A stretch of 64,000 bases of DNA from Candidatus Hydrogenedentota bacterium. GTDB lineage: Bacteria; Hydrogenedentota; Hydrogenedentia; Hydrogenedentales; SLHB01. Location: assembly GCA_020848835.1 (NCBI GenBank), contig JADLHJ010000084.1, positions 1 to 64,000 of the forward strand, written 5' to 3'. Below the pieces are notes generated by a model, which searched no databases, was not told the origin of the DNA, and saw nothing but the letters and a program-made list of their open reading frames with translations. The translations under genes were made by a program, and so were the position numbers. Shown here one piece after another: positions 1 to 8,091 of this stretch (position 1 is the first letter of the stretch; each line of letters opens with the position of its first letter).

Positions 1-69
1 CTCGCTGACTTCTCGGCGAATCTCAGGGTCCACGATGCGGTTCGCCCTAAACTCGATTGTAGCTTCCAT
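1..69 (-). CDS. N-terminal end of a hypothetical protein (cut by window edge)
   Basis: An open frame starting with ATG at 69 reads off the left edge for 23 residues (MEATIEFRANRIVDPEIRRE, then VSE) without a stop. No clear Shine-Dalgarno sequence precedes it and the family is not recognisable from so short a piece. It is the only open frame near the edge that begins with a Met and fits the minus orientation of the next gene. It may be a real gene start or chance. Confidence 0.3.
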   Translation of the reverse strand, partial: MEATIEFRANRIVDPEIRREVSE

Positions 70-230
70 AGCCAAAATGCACCCGGTTTGTATGGCTCCC
101 AGAAGAAATCGACGGAATTGTAGGGAGTGGGTTGAGGAATGTCAAATCTGTAGGTTAGATCTCGAACACAACTGCTTCAGTACTGCGGTAAAAACACAAA
201 AGTAGTGTAGAAAATGCCCGGCATGAATGT

Positions 231-2354
231 CTATTTCTTGGACAATATCCAAGACGTGCCATACGCGACCTTCTGAGAATCACCGTCAAGCGTTACCGTG
301 TAGTCGTCCGCGTTGAGCGTTACATCGAATGTGTGGCCGCGCAGTCTTACTCGGTGAAGGGCCATGTGCTTCGCCATAGATGGGAGGTGTGGATTTATTG
401 TGATGGTACCGTCGGCGTTCGGCGTGATGCCGAAGATGCCGAAGATGTACATCTGCGCGACGGCGAGTCCGTCGATCATGCATTGCAGCGGCGTATCTTT
501 GCGATAGTCGGGACGATCGGCGTAGAGCGAATCGCCCCAATACGGAAGCTTTTCACCCCACCAGAGAATGCGCGCGAGCATATCGTCCGCTTCCGCAGCG
601 TGACCGCTGTTGTAGAGGCGCTCCATGATCTGCGGCGCGAACCCCGTGCAGGCGCCCGGGCCTCCGTTATCAACGTCGTTCTCATCGTATGCCGGGTCGC
701 CCTTTGCGAGGCTGTGTAGTCCGTACTCCCCAAGGAATTCGTTTGTGTTCCAATGTGAGAGAAGGCCGGCAACAGATTCGTCTGTTAGCACGGGCGAATT
801 GAAGAGCTTGAACATCTGGCAGGTGTAGCGCAGTTCTTTGTGGCCGTCGCCGTGTTTGAACGCGAACCATTTTGCCTGCGGGTCCCAGAGTTCATCGTGC
901 AGCACTTTCTTCAAGGCGTCTGCGCGTTCGACGAGATCGGGGCGTGGCTTGCCCATGACTTCACAAAGTTTGGCGACACGCGTGAAGTTGTTGTAACGGC
1001 GTCCGTTTAGGTCTGGCATGACGTGGTTGTACTTGAGGTCTTTGCGCAACTCGAGGTGGCTGTTGGATTCGCCGTAGTCCATCAGCGCGACGGGTTTGCT
1101 GGGGTCGTCGCCGTACATCGCGTGTTCGATCATGTGATCGAGAATGCTGCGGCCGTTGAGTTGTTCTTTCAGAAACGCGGTTTCACCGGTGACCATCACG
1201 TAGTAATAGACAAGACCGGTGATCTTTTCTTGGTTGACCATGTACCAGGGGCCGAAGCCTTCGCCCGTGATGGGCAAGAAGGCGAAGTGCTTGGTCAGAT
1301 CAACGCTGAGGAACTGTTTGATGTGGGCCTTCGTTGCTTCGGGATCGATCATCGGCAGGATTTCCCACACTTCGCCAAAGTCCCAGAGGTAATTGCAGAG
1401 GCAGCCGCCATTGATGCTGCCGGTAGAGTAGTAGGGATTGAGTTTGAATTCCGGCACTTCCCATTTATTCAAAAGCGCGGGGACAAGCGAACGGAAGTAG
1501 AGTCGTTCAAGCGATTTATTGTCGGACTCGAAACGCGGAACGCGTTCGAGTAACGCGTCAACTCTTTGATTCAGGGATTCTTGTGCGAACCTATCTAGTA
1601 TTCGATCGAATTTGCAGGCTTCTTTTGCAGAAGCAATTGCGGAGGTCCTTTTACCTATTCCGATTGCAAATTCGACATAGCCGGACTCGTCCTCTGGATA
1701 TATGGGAACATCGCAAGACCATTTCTGGGTGGTTGGATCGAGTTCGATCTTAATGGGTGGTTTGTCCGGAAATGAGATGCTTGCGAGAGCAATGGCATAT
1801 TCTTCTTGTATCAAAAGCAAGACCCCATCCTGAGTTTCATGCGTGGTTGGCGTTACGCTCGCGGGGCGAGCAAATTCCCATGTCTGATTTACATCGAGCA
1901 TTCCGGAGAATTCGCCGGTGAGGCGTACGGAATTTCTTCCGTCGTTTGGCTTAAGCGTGACAACAATTGAAGCCGCGCGTTGTCCGTAGACCATGTTCAC
2001 CGAGCTTTCGACTGTAACAGGACCAGCGTCCCCAGCCGCAAAAACATTATTGGGAAGCCATTCGCAAGCCGTCGCTTCTATCGGTTTACCATCGACATTC
2101 ACTGTGAACTTGAAATTGGAGCTGACAAATGGCGGCGCATAGAGACCATGTATGTTCACAACCGTCTTGGGATCGAGCGCTACCGCCATTGCGCCGTTCG
2201 TAATTCCGAAGTGTTCGGCTTGGTGGACGGCGTTTTCCATGCGCATTGCGAACATGTCACGGGGCGTTGGGAGGCCTTGACTGAACGCCGCGCAGGACCA
2301 TGCAAGGCCAATTCCGATTGCGATAGTGACATGCAAATGATTGCTTAAACGCAT
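231..2354 (-). CDS. Secreted MGH1/trehalase-like glycoside hydrolase
   Basis: A 707-residue protein with an N-terminal signal peptide (hydrophobic segment followed by AAFSQG). The first ~270 residues are beta-rich. Residues ~290-640 form an (alpha/alpha) toroid of the kind in GH63/GH37/MGH1-type enzymes, with GGCLCNYLWDFGE, GPWYMVNQEK and a late GDSLYADRPDY segment. The C-terminal NPHLP-type strand region resembles the last beta domain of alpha-L-rhamnosidase-like proteins. The ATG at 2354 was chosen over an ATG 24 nt upstream because the signal peptide begins there. Substrate cannot be read from sequence; an exported sugar-cleaving enzyme is inferred. It diverges from the Gfo/Idh gene at 2551. 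Confidence 0.75.
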   Translation of the reverse strand: MRLSNHLHVTIAIGIGLAWSCAAFSQGLPTPRDMFAMRMENAVHQAEHFGITNGAMAVALDPKTVVNIHGLYAPPFVSSNFKFTVNVDGKPIEATACEWLPNNVFAAGDAGPVTVESSVNMVYGQRAASIVVTLKPNDGRNSVRLTGEFSGMLDVNQTWEFARPASVTPTTHETQDGVLLLIQEEYAIALASISFPDKPPIKIELDPTTQKWSCDVPIYPEDESGYVEFAIGIGKRTSAIASAKEACKFDRILDRFAQESLNQRVDALLERVPRFESDNKSLERLYFRSLVPALLNKWEVPEFKLNPYYSTGSINGGCLCNYLWDFGEVWEILPMIDPEATKAHIKQFLSVDLTKHFAFLPITGEGFGPWYMVNQEKITGLVYYYVMVTGETAFLKEQLNGRSILDHMIEHAMYGDDPSKPVALMDYGESNSHLELRKDLKYNHVMPDLNGRRYNNFTRVAKLCEVMGKPRPDLVERADALKKVLHDELWDPQAKWFAFKHGDGHKELRYTCQMFKLFNSPVLTDESVAGLLSHWNTNEFLGEYGLHSLAKGDPAYDENDVDNGGPGACTGFAPQIMERLYNSGHAAEADDMLARILWWGEKLPYWGDSLYADRPDYRKDTPLQCMIDGLAVAQMYIFGIFGITPNADGTITINPHLPSMAKHMALHRVRLRGHTFDVTLNADDYTVTLDGDSQKVAYGTSWILSKK

Positions 2355-2550
2355 GAGGATTGTGACTCCACGAAGCAAGTTTCGGCCCGTGCCACTTCAG
2401 GGTGCAGAATGGACTCCGACGATTGTACTCCGGGTGAGCCTGCCCGAGTCGAGTTAATAGGTAGTCGCGTTTGCGGTTCGCCTTGCGTAATGCAGGGCCG
2501 GGTCGTATAGTTGAAGGTTCCACTTGGGCACTCTTTTCAAGGAGAATCGC

Positions 2551-3831
2551 ATGTTTTCGGGACGATACTCCCGGCGTTCTTTTCTAACCGTTGCGGGGGG
2601 AATGGCGGTCACTTCGTTTGCTTCGCGCGGTGCGCGGGCGCAGGTGAGCGCGAACGACAAAATCAATATTGCGGTGATCGGCAATGGCGGGATGGGCAGC
2701 CGGCACATCGAAGCGTTGTGCGACAACCCGAACTGCAACATTCTCGCGCTTTGCGACGTAGTAAAAACGCGTTACACGCAGATGCAGGGAATCGTCGAAC
2801 AAAAGACCGGCAAAAAGCCGGATGTGTATCAGGATTTTCGGAAGGTGCTGGAGCGGCCGGATATCGACGCGGTGTTTGTGCCCACACCTGACCATTGGCA
2901 CCCGCTGATCACGATCCTCGCATGTGAAGCAGGCAAGGACGTGTACGTCGAGAAGCCGGTGTGTACGACAATTGAAGAAGGCCGCGCGATGGTGAATGCG
3001 GCGCGGCGCTACGGACGGGTGGTACAGGCGGGAACCCAGCAGCGTTCGATGCCGATTTTCCAACAGGCGATTGAAATCGTGCATAGCGGACGCTTGGGGC
3101 AGATCATTTCCGCGGGTGCATGGATAGGCGTGAATGGTTTCAGCGAAGGTGAAACGCCTGCGGCGGTGCCGGATGGTGTGGATTGGGATATGTGGCTTGG
3201 GCCCGCGCCGTGGGTACCGTTCAGCCGCGAACGTTATTTCGGCTTCATGGGCTGGCACGATTACGCGCGCGGCGGACAGCTCACGAATTGGGGCATTCAC
3301 CTCATGGATGTCGTCCAGTGGGGAATACAGAAAGACCGGCCGCTGAGCATTCAGGCCTTGGGCGGAAATTATCGCGGCGGTACGGGCGGCGACAATTACG
3401 AAACCATCGAAGTCTTGTTTGAATACGAAGGATGCAATGTGACCTGGGAACAACGCCCAAGCCACTCCTATGCGAATAAAGGATACGGCGTGCGGTTCCA
3501 GGGTGAAAAGGGTGCGCTCTTCGTTGACCGTGGCACATTCGTGGTGCAGCCGAATGATCTCGGAATTGCCGAAGTGATTGGCGAGCCGGAGAAAAGTTGG
3601 GCGAATCCGCCGCACCACAACAATTTCTTCGATTGCGTGCGCACGCGGAAACGGCCCGTCGCCGACATTGAACAAGGATTTCGATCCACATCCGCCGTGT
3701 TGCTTGGCGGCATCGCCTTGAAAGCTGAACGCAAATTGTATTGGGACGGCGACGCGGAAAAATTTGTGAACGATGAGTTGGCCAACCGTCACTTGACGCG
3801 CGTGTACCGCGCGCCGTGGAGGCTCGCGTAA
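2551..3831 (+). CDS. Tat-exported Gfo/Idh/MocA family oxidoreductase
   Basis: A 426-residue NAD(P)-dependent sugar dehydrogenase-like protein. The N-terminus has a twin-arginine signal (SRRSFLTVAGG) ending near ARAQ, so it is probably exported folded with its cofactor. A Rossmann motif GNGGMGSRH follows at ~residue 50, and the family motif EKPVCTT at ~residue 134. The ATG at 2551 is chosen over 2524 because AAGGAG lies 6 nt upstream and the Tat signal starts there. Tat-exported Gfo/Idh proteins are expanded in Planctomycetota-like genomes and are thought to act on carbohydrates. The next gene starts inside its stop codon (TAATG), so the two are translationally coupled. Confidence 0.9.
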   Translation: MFSGRYSRRSFLTVAGGMAVTSFASRGARAQVSANDKINIAVIGNGGMGSRHIEALCDNPNCNILALCDVVKTRYTQMQGIVEQKTGKKPDVYQDFRKVLERPDIDAVFVPTPDHWHPLITILACEAGKDVYVEKPVCTTIEEGRAMVNAARRYGRVVQAGTQQRSMPIFQQAIEIVHSGRLGQIISAGAWIGVNGFSEGETPAAVPDGVDWDMWLGPAPWVPFSRERYFGFMGWHDYARGGQLTNWGIHLMDVVQWGIQKDRPLSIQALGGNYRGGTGGDNYETIEVLFEYEGCNVTWEQRPSHSYANKGYGVRFQGEKGALFVDRGTFVVQPNDLGIAEVIGEPEKSWANPPHHNNFFDCVRTRKRPVADIEQGFRSTSAVLLGGIALKAERKLYWDGDAEKFVNDELANRHLTRVYRAPWRLA

Positions 3832-5921
3832 TGAAGTTGCATGGTTTTGTTTCCCGCGGAATAGCGGTTCTGCTTGTTCTCATCACAACGGCGCACGCGG
3901 ATTTCACCACGCTGCCCGCCGCGCTGACAAAGGATTTGGCGTCGCCTGATATGAAGGCGCGGGTGCGTGCGCGGCAACTGTTGCCACGGCATGGCGTCGC
4001 CGCGCTGGATCACGTGTTGCCCTTGCTGGCGAGTTCGGATCAGGGCGTGAAACTGACGGCGTACAACGTGACTGCGGACATCGCGAATATTGTCGCGGGG
4101 CCGGGCCACGAGGCCGATCGCGAAATTGCGGCGTCAAAACTAATGGCGCTCGTTGCGCCAGGGCAGCCCGAGATGGTTCTGTTGCAGGGGCTGCGCTTAT
4201 TACCGATTGTCGTGCCGCAGGGATTCGATATTTCGCCAATCGCGACTATTCTAAATGGAAATGATGCAAACCTGAAGGAAAAGGCGCGTGAGTCGTTGAC
4301 TTTATTGGCGACAGATAACGCGTGCGATGCGTTGATCGAAGCAGCGGCTAAGGCAGACGCGCCGTTTGCAATGGCGCTGCTGGATGCCGTGGCGATGCTG
4401 CGTAATCCGAAATCCCTGGATCGCGTGGCGGCCTTGTTGTCGCACAGCGATGCGGGCGTGCGCGTGGCGGCAGCGCGCGCAGTGGCGTGGAGCGGGGATG
4501 TAAAGTACGTCGCGCCACTCAATGACGTAGTAGCGAAGGCAACGCCAGACACCCAGAAGGCTGCGTATGACGCAGTACTGCGGCTGGCTGATGCAATTGT
4601 CCTCTCTGGGGGTAATTGGGATGCGGGAATCGCTATTTACAAACAGACGCTCACCACCGCGCCGCACGCGACGATTCGGGGTGTGGCGATGATGGGTCTT
4701 GGGCGCGATGGCGACGCGACGGTCATTGATGAAATCGTCGCGGGTGCGGCCGCTGCAAAAGGCGAATTGGACAATCAGGCTGCCATGGCGCTGACCAGCT
4801 TGCAGGGTCTTGAAAGCGTAAAGGGCGCGGTCGCCGCGTATCCAAACCTTTCCGAGCGCACGCGAATCGAGATGCTTTCAATTTGGGGGCAGCAGAAACA
4901 GACTGATGCCCTTGACCTGATAGCCAGCGAATTGAATAGCACTGCGCCGGGCGTCCGCCCAGCAGCGCTGAATGCGCTTGCTAGCGTTGGATCGATGAAA
5001 GGCTTTGCGGCGCTGGTTGATGTGGCGAAGAACGGCAACGACGAAGAGCGCGCATTTGCGTTGAACGCCGTGAAACAGATGGCGGGTAACCTCGGCAGTA
5101 CGGGCGATAAGCAGGCGGCGGGCCTCGCGTTTGTGCAGTTCTATGGTCTGACGGATGAAGAAGCGCTGAAGAATGAAGCGCTCCGCGGTATCGCGCAGAA
5201 CCCTGTGCCGCAGGCGTATGACGTGGCGAAGGAAGCGCTGAGCAATGCCAATCTAAAACCCGCTGCGATTGATGCCTTGGCCGCTGTTGTTGGCGCGCTG
5301 GTTGCCAACATGGAAAATGCCAAGGCCGTCGAGGCAGCAAAAACATTGAAAAACACTGGCGCGCCGATCGAGACGTTGGTGAAGGTCGCGGCAAGTCTCG
5401 GCGATGCGGCGCCGCCAGAGTTCGCCAATATCCTCGGCGTCGTGCGCAAGTGGCAGGTTATCGGACCATTTGAGTGGAAGAATGACGCCGCGTGGGCAAC
5501 CGCGTTTGTCGGCGAGCCGAATGTGGAACTCGCAAAGTCCGTAACAGCGGGCGGCAAGACGCTCGCCTGGAAACCCGCGACGGGGAACGGACCGATTGGT
5601 CTCGTTGACTTAACAGGCGCATTGGGTGAAGCAAGCCGTATGTTCGGCTATGCGTATGCTGTCGTCAACGTAGCGGAAGAAATCGACGGACAAATCCGTC
5701 TGGGTTCCGATGACGGCAACCAAGTTTGGCTAAACGGCAAACAAGTTTTTGAGAATCGCATTGACCGCGGCGCGGCATTGGATCAAGACAAAGTGGACGT
5801 TCATTTCACAAAAGGCGAAAACAGAATTCTTGTGAAGATCAGCCAAGGCGCCGGTGGATGGAATTTCTGTTTGCGTCTCGCAAAACCAGATGGAATGGGA
5901 ATTCAGTTCAGTCAACCCTAA
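3831..5921 (+). CDS. Secreted HEAT-repeat protein with C-terminal sensory/binding-like domain
   Basis: A 696-residue protein with a signal peptide (IAVLLVLITTAHA), then about 500 residues of alanine-rich HEAT/PBS-lyase-like helical repeats. Residues ~535-696 form a beta-rich domain (WQVIGPFEW, RLGSDDGNQVWLNGK, GENRILVKISQG) of the kind found attached to secreted planctomycete proteins; it resembles PA14/NPCBM-like modules. The start at 3831 overlaps the upstream stop (TAATG) and replaces a longer frame from 3816. It is probably a protein- or carbohydrate-interaction scaffold that works with the co-transcribed oxidoreductase; the function is inferred. A degraded copy of its C-terminal tail lies at 6162-6227. 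Confidence 0.8.
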   Translation: MKLHGFVSRGIAVLLVLITTAHADFTTLPAALTKDLASPDMKARVRARQLLPRHGVAALDHVLPLLASSDQGVKLTAYNVTADIANIVAGPGHEADREIAASKLMALVAPGQPEMVLLQGLRLLPIVVPQGFDISPIATILNGNDANLKEKARESLTLLATDNACDALIEAAAKADAPFAMALLDAVAMLRNPKSLDRVAALLSHSDAGVRVAAARAVAWSGDVKYVAPLNDVVAKATPDTQKAAYDAVLRLADAIVLSGGNWDAGIAIYKQTLTTAPHATIRGVAMMGLGRDGDATVIDEIVAGAAAAKGELDNQAAMALTSLQGLESVKGAVAAYPNLSERTRIEMLSIWGQQKQTDALDLIASELNSTAPGVRPAALNALASVGSMKGFAALVDVAKNGNDEERAFALNAVKQMAGNLGSTGDKQAAGLAFVQFYGLTDEEALKNEALRGIAQNPVPQAYDVAKEALSNANLKPAAIDALAAVVGALVANMENAKAVEAAKTLKNTGAPIETLVKVAASLGDAAPPEFANILGVVRKWQVIGPFEWKNDAAWATAFVGEPNVELAKSVTAGGKTLAWKPATGNGPIGLVDLTGALGEASRMFGYAYAVVNVAEEIDGQIRLGSDDGNQVWLNGKQVFENRIDRGAALDQDKVDVHFTKGENRILVKISQGAGGWNFCLRLAKPDGMGIQFSQP

Positions 5922-5935
5922 GTTGGAGAACTACG

Positions 5936-6073
5936 GTGTTCAAAAAATACATTTGGCGCGAGGATTGGGAGACACCAACATGGGGCTCAGTTATTGACGA
6001 GTTTCTTCGGTCACCTTTAGTATTTATAGCCCATATTATCGAGCTCATTTTGAATCCATTCTTCGTCGCCTAG
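5936..6073 (+). CDS. Putative small membrane protein (45 aa)
   Basis: A 45-residue frame begins at GTG 5936 with GGAG 7 nt upstream, only 14 nt after the HEAT gene stop. It encodes a charged N-terminus (FKKYIWREDWETPTWG) followed by a hydrophobic helix (SPLVFIAHIIELILNPFF), consistent with a single-span membrane peptide. No family is recognised. The good ribosome-binding site and operon-like spacing favour a real gene, but its short length leaves chance open. Confidence 0.45.
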   Translation: MFKKYIWREDWETPTWGSVIDEFLRSPLVFIAHIIELILNPFFVA

Positions 6074-6094
6074 CAGCCGGCAATGTCGGAAAGG

Positions 6095-6160
6095 CTATCG
6101 TAGTTTCATGCCGAAATGATAACTGGAAATCTCCATTCCATGCGTTTTGTAAAACCCGTG
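6095..6160 (-). pseudogene. Decayed C-terminal tail of a GNAT acetyltransferase
   Basis: The minus strand reads HGFYKTHGMEISSYHFGMKL then R and stop (TAG at 6097-6095). This is nearly identical to the last 20 residues of the intact GNAT gene at 7648-8067 (HRFYKAHGMEISSYHFSMKL), with 17 of 20 residues matching. Upstream of the conserved tail the similarity ends abruptly at 6160, where an unrelated gene tail on the other strand begins. It is a truncated remnant with no start or catalytic core. Confidence 0.75.
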
Positions 6161-6161
6161 C

Positions 6162-6227
6162 GGCGGATGTAACTGTTGCCAGCGCGTCGCCACGCCGGAT
6201 GGAATGGGATTCGCCTTTACGCAATAA
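6162..6227 (+). pseudogene. Decayed C-terminal tail of a HEAT-type secreted protein
   Basis: The plus strand reads GGCNCCQRVATPDGMGFAFT, then Q and stop. This aligns with the end of the HEAT-repeat protein at 3831-5921 (GGWNFCLRLAKPDGMGIQFS), with PDGMG exact and the same tail length. Only the last ~21 codons survive. It abuts the GNAT tail on the opposite strand at 6160/6162, so the two truncated 5' sides face each other as at a deletion junction. Confidence 0.65.
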
Positions 6228-6269
6228 TAGGAAGCGGGGAAGCAAATATTTTTTGAAGTAAGGGGGGAT

Positions 6270-6304
6270 AGGCCCGCACGAATGAGTCTTGGGCCTGTCG
6301 TTTT
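6270..6304 (+). terminator. Weak hairpin, possible terminator
   Basis: AGGCCC (6270-6275) and GGGCCT (6291-6296) can pair across a 15-nt loop, followed by GTCGTTTT. The stem is short and the T-tract interrupted, so termination is only possible. It lies between the gene-tail scar and the haem protein gene. Confidence 0.3.
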
Positions 6305-6334
6305 GCTGTCGCAAAAGATGTGGGAATAGTCAGT

Positions 6335-7651
6335 ATGAGACAGGGGGAACGCCCAGTTCCGATGCTCGGAAAGCTTTGTGCCGTGGCCATCGCACTTTTG
6401 TTTATTGCTTGGGGTGCCGATGGCTTTGAGGAAGAACCCATCCGCTACGGCGCTATCTCTGGTAATAACGCCGTAACAGCGCTGCAGTCGGCACTGGATT
6501 CAAACACGGCCACGCTTGCATATGACGAAACGTTCAAACGCCTGCCATCGGTGCTGGAGCATCTGAAAGTCCCGCGCGAGTCGCAGGTGCTGGTCTTCTC
6601 AAAAACCTCCCTTCAGATTCAACACATCTCACCGAATAATCCGCGCGCAATTTACTTCAATGACGATACCTACGTGGGCAGCGTGCCGAATGGAGAGGTG
6701 ATCGAAGTTTCCACTGCGGACCCACAATTGGGGGCGATGTTTTACACGGTTTCGCAGAGACAGTCGGAGCGGGCTGGATTTGTCCGCCAAACGGATAATT
6801 GCCTGCAATGTCACGGATCCTCCCTTACGCGCGGCATCCCGGGACATATCGTGCGCTCGGTGTTTGCCGACGAAAATGGTTATCCAATTCTGAAAGCGGG
6901 CACGCATTTGACGGGCCAATCCAGCCCGATAGCGGACCGTTGGGGAGGATGGTATGTAACAGGTACCCACGGCGACTCGCGCCATATGGGAAATGTATTC
7001 GCCGTCGAGACGGAAATCGATGCGTCCATTGATCGCGATGCGGGCGCAAATCTTACGGCGTTAAACCCGCGCGTGGATCTTGAGCAGTACCTCACACCGC
7101 ATAGCGACATAATTGCTTTAACGGTCCTGGCGCACCAAGTGGAAGTACACAATCTAATTACGGAAGCGAATTTCGCGACGCGTGGAGCGCAGTTTCGTCA
7201 GGCAGCAGTGGATGAAGCGTTGAAGCGGGATCCGAACATACCGAGTGAAACCACGCTGCACGTAGTGAAAAGCGTGGGAGATAGGCTGGTTGAATCGATG
7301 CTGTTTGCAAATGAGACCAAACTAAGCGGCGCGCTTCACGGCACATCGGGATTTGCTGGGATGTTCTCGGCGCGAGGGCCACGCGATTCCCAAGGGCGGT
7401 CGCTTCGCGATTTTGACCTGCAAACCCGCATGTTCAAATATCCATTGAGCTATTTGATCTACTCGAAATCCTTCGACGGATTACCCGATCTGGTAAAGAG
7501 GCACGTGTATCAAAGCCTTTGGGACCACTTGACGGGACGCGTGGAATCGCGGTTTAACGCGCATTTATCCGCGGCAACGCGCGCGGCGATTCTGCAAATC
7601 GTGCGAGAAACGAAAGATAACTTGCCAGACTATTGGAAGCTGCATACCTAG
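6335..7651 (+). CDS. Secreted single-haem c-type cytochrome-like protein
   Basis: A 438-residue protein with an N-terminal signal peptide (LCAVAIALLFIAWGADG) and one haem-attachment motif, NCLQCHGSS, at ~residue 156. The remainder is helical and lacks other CxxCH motifs. The long body around one haem resembles cytochrome-annotated proteins common in Planctomycetota and Acidobacteria; an electron-transfer or sensing role is inferred. The frame opens at GTG 6320. ATG 6335 was preferred; ATG 6362 (MLGKLC) with GGGGGA upstream is an alternative. The 3' end overlaps the convergent GNAT gene by 4 nt. Confidence 0.7.
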   Translation: MRQGERPVPMLGKLCAVAIALLFIAWGADGFEEEPIRYGAISGNNAVTALQSALDSNTATLAYDETFKRLPSVLEHLKVPRESQVLVFSKTSLQIQHISPNNPRAIYFNDDTYVGSVPNGEVIEVSTADPQLGAMFYTVSQRQSERAGFVRQTDNCLQCHGSSLTRGIPGHIVRSVFADENGYPILKAGTHLTGQSSPIADRWGGWYVTGTHGDSRHMGNVFAVETEIDASIDRDAGANLTALNPRVDLEQYLTPHSDIIALTVLAHQVEVHNLITEANFATRGAQFRQAAVDEALKRDPNIPSETTLHVVKSVGDRLVESMLFANETKLSGALHGTSGFAGMFSARGPRDSQGRSLRDFDLQTRMFKYPLSYLIYSKSFDGLPDLVKRHVYQSLWDHLTGRVESRFNAHLSAATRAAILQIVRETKDNLPDYWKLHT

Positions 7652-8067
7652 AGTTTCATAGAGAAATGGTAGCTGCTTATCTCCATGCCGTGGGCTTTGT
7701 AAAACCGATGTGCATCGAGACGGTGCGTGCCGCTGTCGAGATGGAATTGATTGCAACCGTTGTCGCGCGCGTGTGACTTGAGCCATTCGAGCAGTTGGCC
7801 GCCGTAACCCTTACCGCGTTCCGTTTCCTTCACCACAAGATCGTCCACGTACATGGTGCGGCCCCAAGCTAGGAATTCGCCAAAGCGAAATCCGGCGACC
7901 GCCTTTACATCGCCGTCATTCAAGCAGGACATAAAGTACCCGCCGCCCATTTGCCGCCGCACCCGTTGGAGAAAATCGGTACCGACCAAATGGGGACGGA
8001 GTTCCAGCATAACTGCCGCGCATGCTGCGATCTGGTCGTCCGAAGAACATAGCTCAATCGTTGCCAC
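7648..8067 (-). CDS. GNAT family N-acetyltransferase
   Basis: A 139-residue cytosolic acetyltransferase. The acetyl-CoA pyrophosphate loop is ERGKGYGGQLLEW (~residues 82-94), followed by the usual NGCNQFHLDSG strand and HRFYKAHGM helix at the C-terminus. Length is normal for the fold. The start is GTG at 8067 with AGGAGG 4 nt upstream. The substrate is not predictable. A degraded copy of its last 20 residues lies at 6095-6160. Confidence 0.9.
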   Translation of the reverse strand: MATIELCSSDDQIAACAAVMLELRPHLVGTDFLQRVRRQMGGGYFMSCLNDGDVKAVAGFRFGEFLAWGRTMYVDDLVVKETERGKGYGGQLLEWLKSHARDNGCNQFHLDSGTHRLDAHRFYKAHGMEISSYHFSMKL

Positions 8068-8091
8068 GATTCCTCCTAAATCTCTCTGCGA

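Noticed and set aside
2584..3792. 402-residue minus-strand frame inside the Gfo/Idh gene
   Set aside because: Shadow of the plus-strand gene with its Tat signal and Rossmann motif; no domain in translation.
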